Of a stretch of DNA of 64,000 nt, positions 62,022-64,000 are shown piece after piece (the stretch's first letter is position 1; every line of letters begins with the position of its first letter). Source of the DNA: DATGJX01 sp035279385 (lineage in GTDB: Bacteria > Vulcanimicrobiota > Vulcanimicrobiia > Vulcanimicrobiales > Vulcanimicrobiaceae); the NCBI GenBank assembly GCA_035279385.1, contig DATEHZ010000076.1, forward strand, positions 34,603 through 98,602, given 5' to 3'. Made by a program: the position numbers and the translations under genes. The notes beneath the pieces were generated by a model that searched no databases, was not told the origin of the DNA, and worked only from the letters and a program-made list of their open reading frames with translations.

Positions 62022-63548
62022 ATGGTCGTCAAGCTGCCGCGCGGTTCCACGCACGGCGTATGGATATTGGCCGCGACAATTCTTGGTTCGGCGATGCCGG
62101 GCATCGACGCGACGGCCGTCAACGTTGCGCTGCCCGTGCTCCAGCGGGAACTGCACGCGGGCAGCGATGCCACGCAGTGGATCGTGGAAGCATACTCGCT
62201 GCTCTTGTCCGCGCTGATTCTCGTGGGAGGCTCGCTCGGCGATCGCATCGGCCGCAGGCGCTTGTTCGTCATCGGGGTATGCACGTTCGCGTTTGCGTCA
62301 CTTGGATGCGCGATCTCGCAAACGGTTCTCGAGCTCATTATCGCGCGCGGACTTCAGGGAGTCGGCGGTGCGATGCTGGTTCCGGAAAGCCTCGCGCTCA
62401 TCACCGCATCGTTCGACGAACGGCAGCGCGGCGCGGCAATCGGCACGTGGTCGGGATTCCTCGCGGCAACGATGGCCATCGGGCCGCTGCTCGGCGGCTG
62501 GCTCGTGCAGTCGGCGTCGTGGCGGTACGTATTTTTGATAAACCTGCCCCTTGCGCTCATCGTCGTACTGATATCGCTGCGCTTCGTCGAGGAGAGCCGC
62601 GACGAAGAGACCGCAGGCAACATCGACTGGCTGGGAGCCGCGCTCGCGACGTCGGCGCTCGGATGTTTGACCTACGGATTCATCGCCTTGCAGAGTCTGC
62701 GCGTCGACTACACGGGTCTCGCTACCGTATTCGCCGGCATAGCGCTGTTCGGCGCGTTCGTTTTCGTCGAACGCCACAGCGCCTCGCCGATGGTTCCGCT
62801 GCACATCTTCTCGTCGCGCGATTTCACGATCGCGAACGTCTACACGTTTTTCCTCTACGGCGCGCTAACCGCATCGCTCTTTTTCGTTCCCTTCAATCTC
62901 ATCAACGTGCAGCATTACACGCCGTTCGCCGCGGGCGCCGCGCTGCTGCCGATGATCGTGCTGATGTTCGTCTCCTCCAGATGGTCCGGAGGTTTGATCG
63001 CGCGTATCGGCGCGCGCATTCCCCTTACGATCGGCGCGGCCGTTGCAGGGGCCGGGTTCGCGCTGTTCGGATTCACCGGTGTCGGCGGCAGCTATTGGAG
63101 CACGTTTTTTCCCGCCGTGTTCGTGCTCGGCATCGGCGCGTCGACCTTCGTGGCGCCGCTCACGACCACCGTCATGAACGCCGTTGCGGCCGAGCACGCG
63201 GGCACGGCCTCGGGCATCAACAACGCGGTCTCGCGCGTGGCCGGTTTGCTGGCGATTGCGCTGGTCGGCATCGCGATCGTTTCGGCAACGCATCGCGAGC
63301 TCGCGCACAACGATCGCGAATTACCGCCCTCCGTGCGCGCCGCACTGCGCGCAGACTCGCTGCTCAGCGGGCGCGCAGCCGACCGCGGCATTCCGCCTGC
63401 ACTTCGCGCGCAAGCACAGGCAGCGGTGACGCGATCCTACGAAACGGGATTTCGCGACGCGATGCTCCTGTGCGCGGCGCTCGCATGGGGTTCGGCCGCG
63501 CTCGCCGGCATCGCGATGCGGACCAAGCCGGTGAAGCCCCCGGGATAA
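62022..63548 (+). CDS. MFS drug:H+ antiporter, DHA2 (EmrB/QacA) type
   Basis: 508 residues with about 14 membrane helices. Motif A is GGSLGDRIGRRRLFVIG (about residue 72), the D1 region near the start is PGIDATAVNVALPVLQREL, and motif C is AIGPLLGGWLVQ. Conserved DATAVNVALP and TQWIVEAYSL are the DHA2 entry signature. Probably an efflux pump for drugs or metabolites. It is divergent from the lipase gene with only a 13-base gap, so both promoters must overlap the starts. Confidence 0.9.
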   Translation: MVVKLPRGSTHGVWILAATILGSAMPGIDATAVNVALPVLQRELHAGSDATQWIVEAYSLLLSALILVGGSLGDRIGRRRLFVIGVCTFAFASLGCAISQTVLELIIARGLQGVGGAMLVPESLALITASFDERQRGAAIGTWSGFLAATMAIGPLLGGWLVQSASWRYVFLINLPLALIVVLISLRFVEESRDEETAGNIDWLGAALATSALGCLTYGFIALQSLRVDYTGLATVFAGIALFGAFVFVERHSASPMVPLHIFSSRDFTIANVYTFFLYGALTASLFFVPFNLINVQHYTPFAAGAALLPMIVLMFVSSRWSGGLIARIGARIPLTIGAAVAGAGFALFGFTGVGGSYWSTFFPAVFVLGIGASTFVAPLTTTVMNAVAAEHAGTASGINNAVSRVAGLLAIALVGIAIVSATHRELAHNDRELPPSVRAALRADSLLSGRAADRGIPPALRAQAQAAVTRSYETGFRDAMLLCAALAWGSAALAGIAMRTKPVKPPG

Positions 63549-63599
63549 CGTGCCGCGCGCTCGTCTGCTTTCACGGCGGTTTTGCGCTATGGTCTATCT

Positions 63600-64000
63600 A
63601 TGCAAACACTAGCATCCGTTCCGTGGCAACACGACTATGAGACCGCGCTCGAGCGCGCGCGCACCGAACGCAAATTCGTCCTGCTGGATGTTTTCAACCC
63701 CGGTTGAGGCGGCTGCCAAGCGCTGGATACCGTGACGTATCCGCAAACCTCCGTTATCGAAGCAATCGCTGCATACGCGATCCCGGTGCAAATCGATAAC
63801 TCGAAGAGCGAGAACAATCAGCTCCTGCATCGCATTCATCACATCTGGACGCCGGACGTGCGCGTCTTGAGTTACGACGGATTCGAAATGTATCGGTGGG
63901 ACGGTTTTTTACCCCCGCCCGAATACGTGGCGCGAGTGCTGTGCGGTTTTGCGATGGCCTATTTACGGGGCAAGCGCTTCGATGAAGCCGAACGCATCTA
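63600..64000 (+). CDS. Thioredoxin-fold selenoprotein candidate with in-frame UGA (U-G-G-C), partial at window edge
   Basis: From the ATG at 63600 the frame runs 133 codons to the window edge, broken only by TGA at 63705-63707 (codon 36). Before it: QHDYETALERARTERKFVLL then DVFNPG. After it: GGCQALDTVTYP, then VPVQIDNSK-like and WTPDVRVLSYDG segments. The layout, hydrophobic strand DVF-x-x-G followed by x-G-G-C-Q-A-L-D and a downstream TP-proline loop, fits the thioredoxin-like family where the usual motif is C-G-G-C, so the TGA occupies the first redox Cys. A SECIS-like hairpin follows. Translation by selenocysteine is the best reading given selA and selB in the window; a nonsense mutation is the alternative. 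A TPR-like tail may follow outside. Confidence 0.8.
63725..63742 (+). promoter_or_regulatory. Bacterial SECIS-like hairpin after the UGA
   Basis: GGATAC (63725-63730) and GTATCC (63737-63742) form a perfect 6-bp stem around the loop CGTGAC, with G in its second position. T63724-G63743 can add a wobble pair, and GAGG (63706-63709) with CCTC (63748-63751) could form a lower stem. There are 23 nt between the UGA and the apical loop, inside the usual 16-37 range, and the loop has the G/GU feature bound by SelB. Confidence 0.7.

Noticed and set aside
63705..63707. TGA as a nonsense mutation making a pseudogene
   Set aside because: Protein similarity continues on both sides with no other stop or frameshift, the TGA replaces exactly the redox Cys, a SECIS-like hairpin follows and SelA/SelB are present. 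Not fully excluded.

Overview
The window is a gene-dense, GC-rich bacterial chromosome segment that opens and closes inside genes. Core genes (gyrA, leuS, clpB, typA, the tsaE/tsaB/rimI set) are mixed with secreted and lipid-anchored proteins carrying signal peptides, lipoboxes and Pro/Thr linkers. I infer a didermic environmental bacterium from an understudied GC-rich phylum; an Eremiobacterota/WPS-2-like lineage would fit. There is no rRNA or tRNA here to confirm this.

Layout. 0-6 kb: start of a cation-efflux (CDF) transporter, a GMC oxidoreductase with its small Tat-type partner, an FGGY kinase, an orphan DNA methyltransferase and a histidine kinase. 6-10.4 kb: typA, then four tandem paralogues of a small membrane-anchored protein. 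10.4-20.6 kb (minus strand): gyrA, trxA, selA, selB, an adenine-deaminase-like gene and clpB. 20.6-24.3 kb (plus strand): tightly overlapped tsaE-tsaB-rimI-yqeK-rsfS, a 48-residue membrane protein and a TPM-domain protein. 24.3-35 kb: a secreted BNR/VPS10-type protein, a peptide-binding lipoprotein, two tandem S10 carboxypeptidases, acyl-CoA synthetase with a PadR regulator, and comEA. 35-44.6 kb: leuS, an O-methyltransferase, a sugar epimerase, comEC and a short UvrA paralogue. 44.7-51 kb: an accessory patch of small membrane proteins and a decayed duplication in which 3' fragments of comEC sit in front of two PDZ-membrane-GAF proteins. 51-62 kb: exported enzymes (S53 peptidase, second BNR/VPS10 protein, multicopper oxidase, GH64-like glucanase, GH46 chitosanase, lipase). 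The end holds an MFS transporter and a thioredoxin-like gene with an in-frame UGA.

The most notable finding is that last gene (63600 to the window edge). Its reading frame is interrupted only by a UGA, placed exactly where the first cysteine of a CxxC redox motif should be (U-G-G-C). A perfect 6-bp stem with a GU-containing apical loop lies 23 nt downstream, which fits the bacterial SECIS description. The window also encodes SelA and SelB, the selenocysteine synthase and the dedicated elongation factor, directly beside thioredoxin. I read this as a thioredoxin-fold selenoprotein together with its decoding machinery.

The exported enzymes (acid-type S10 and S53 peptidases, chitosanase, glucanase, lipase, oxidase, peptide-binding protein) suggest scavenging of polymeric or necromass material, possibly fungal. 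comEA and comEC indicate a DNA-uptake apparatus.
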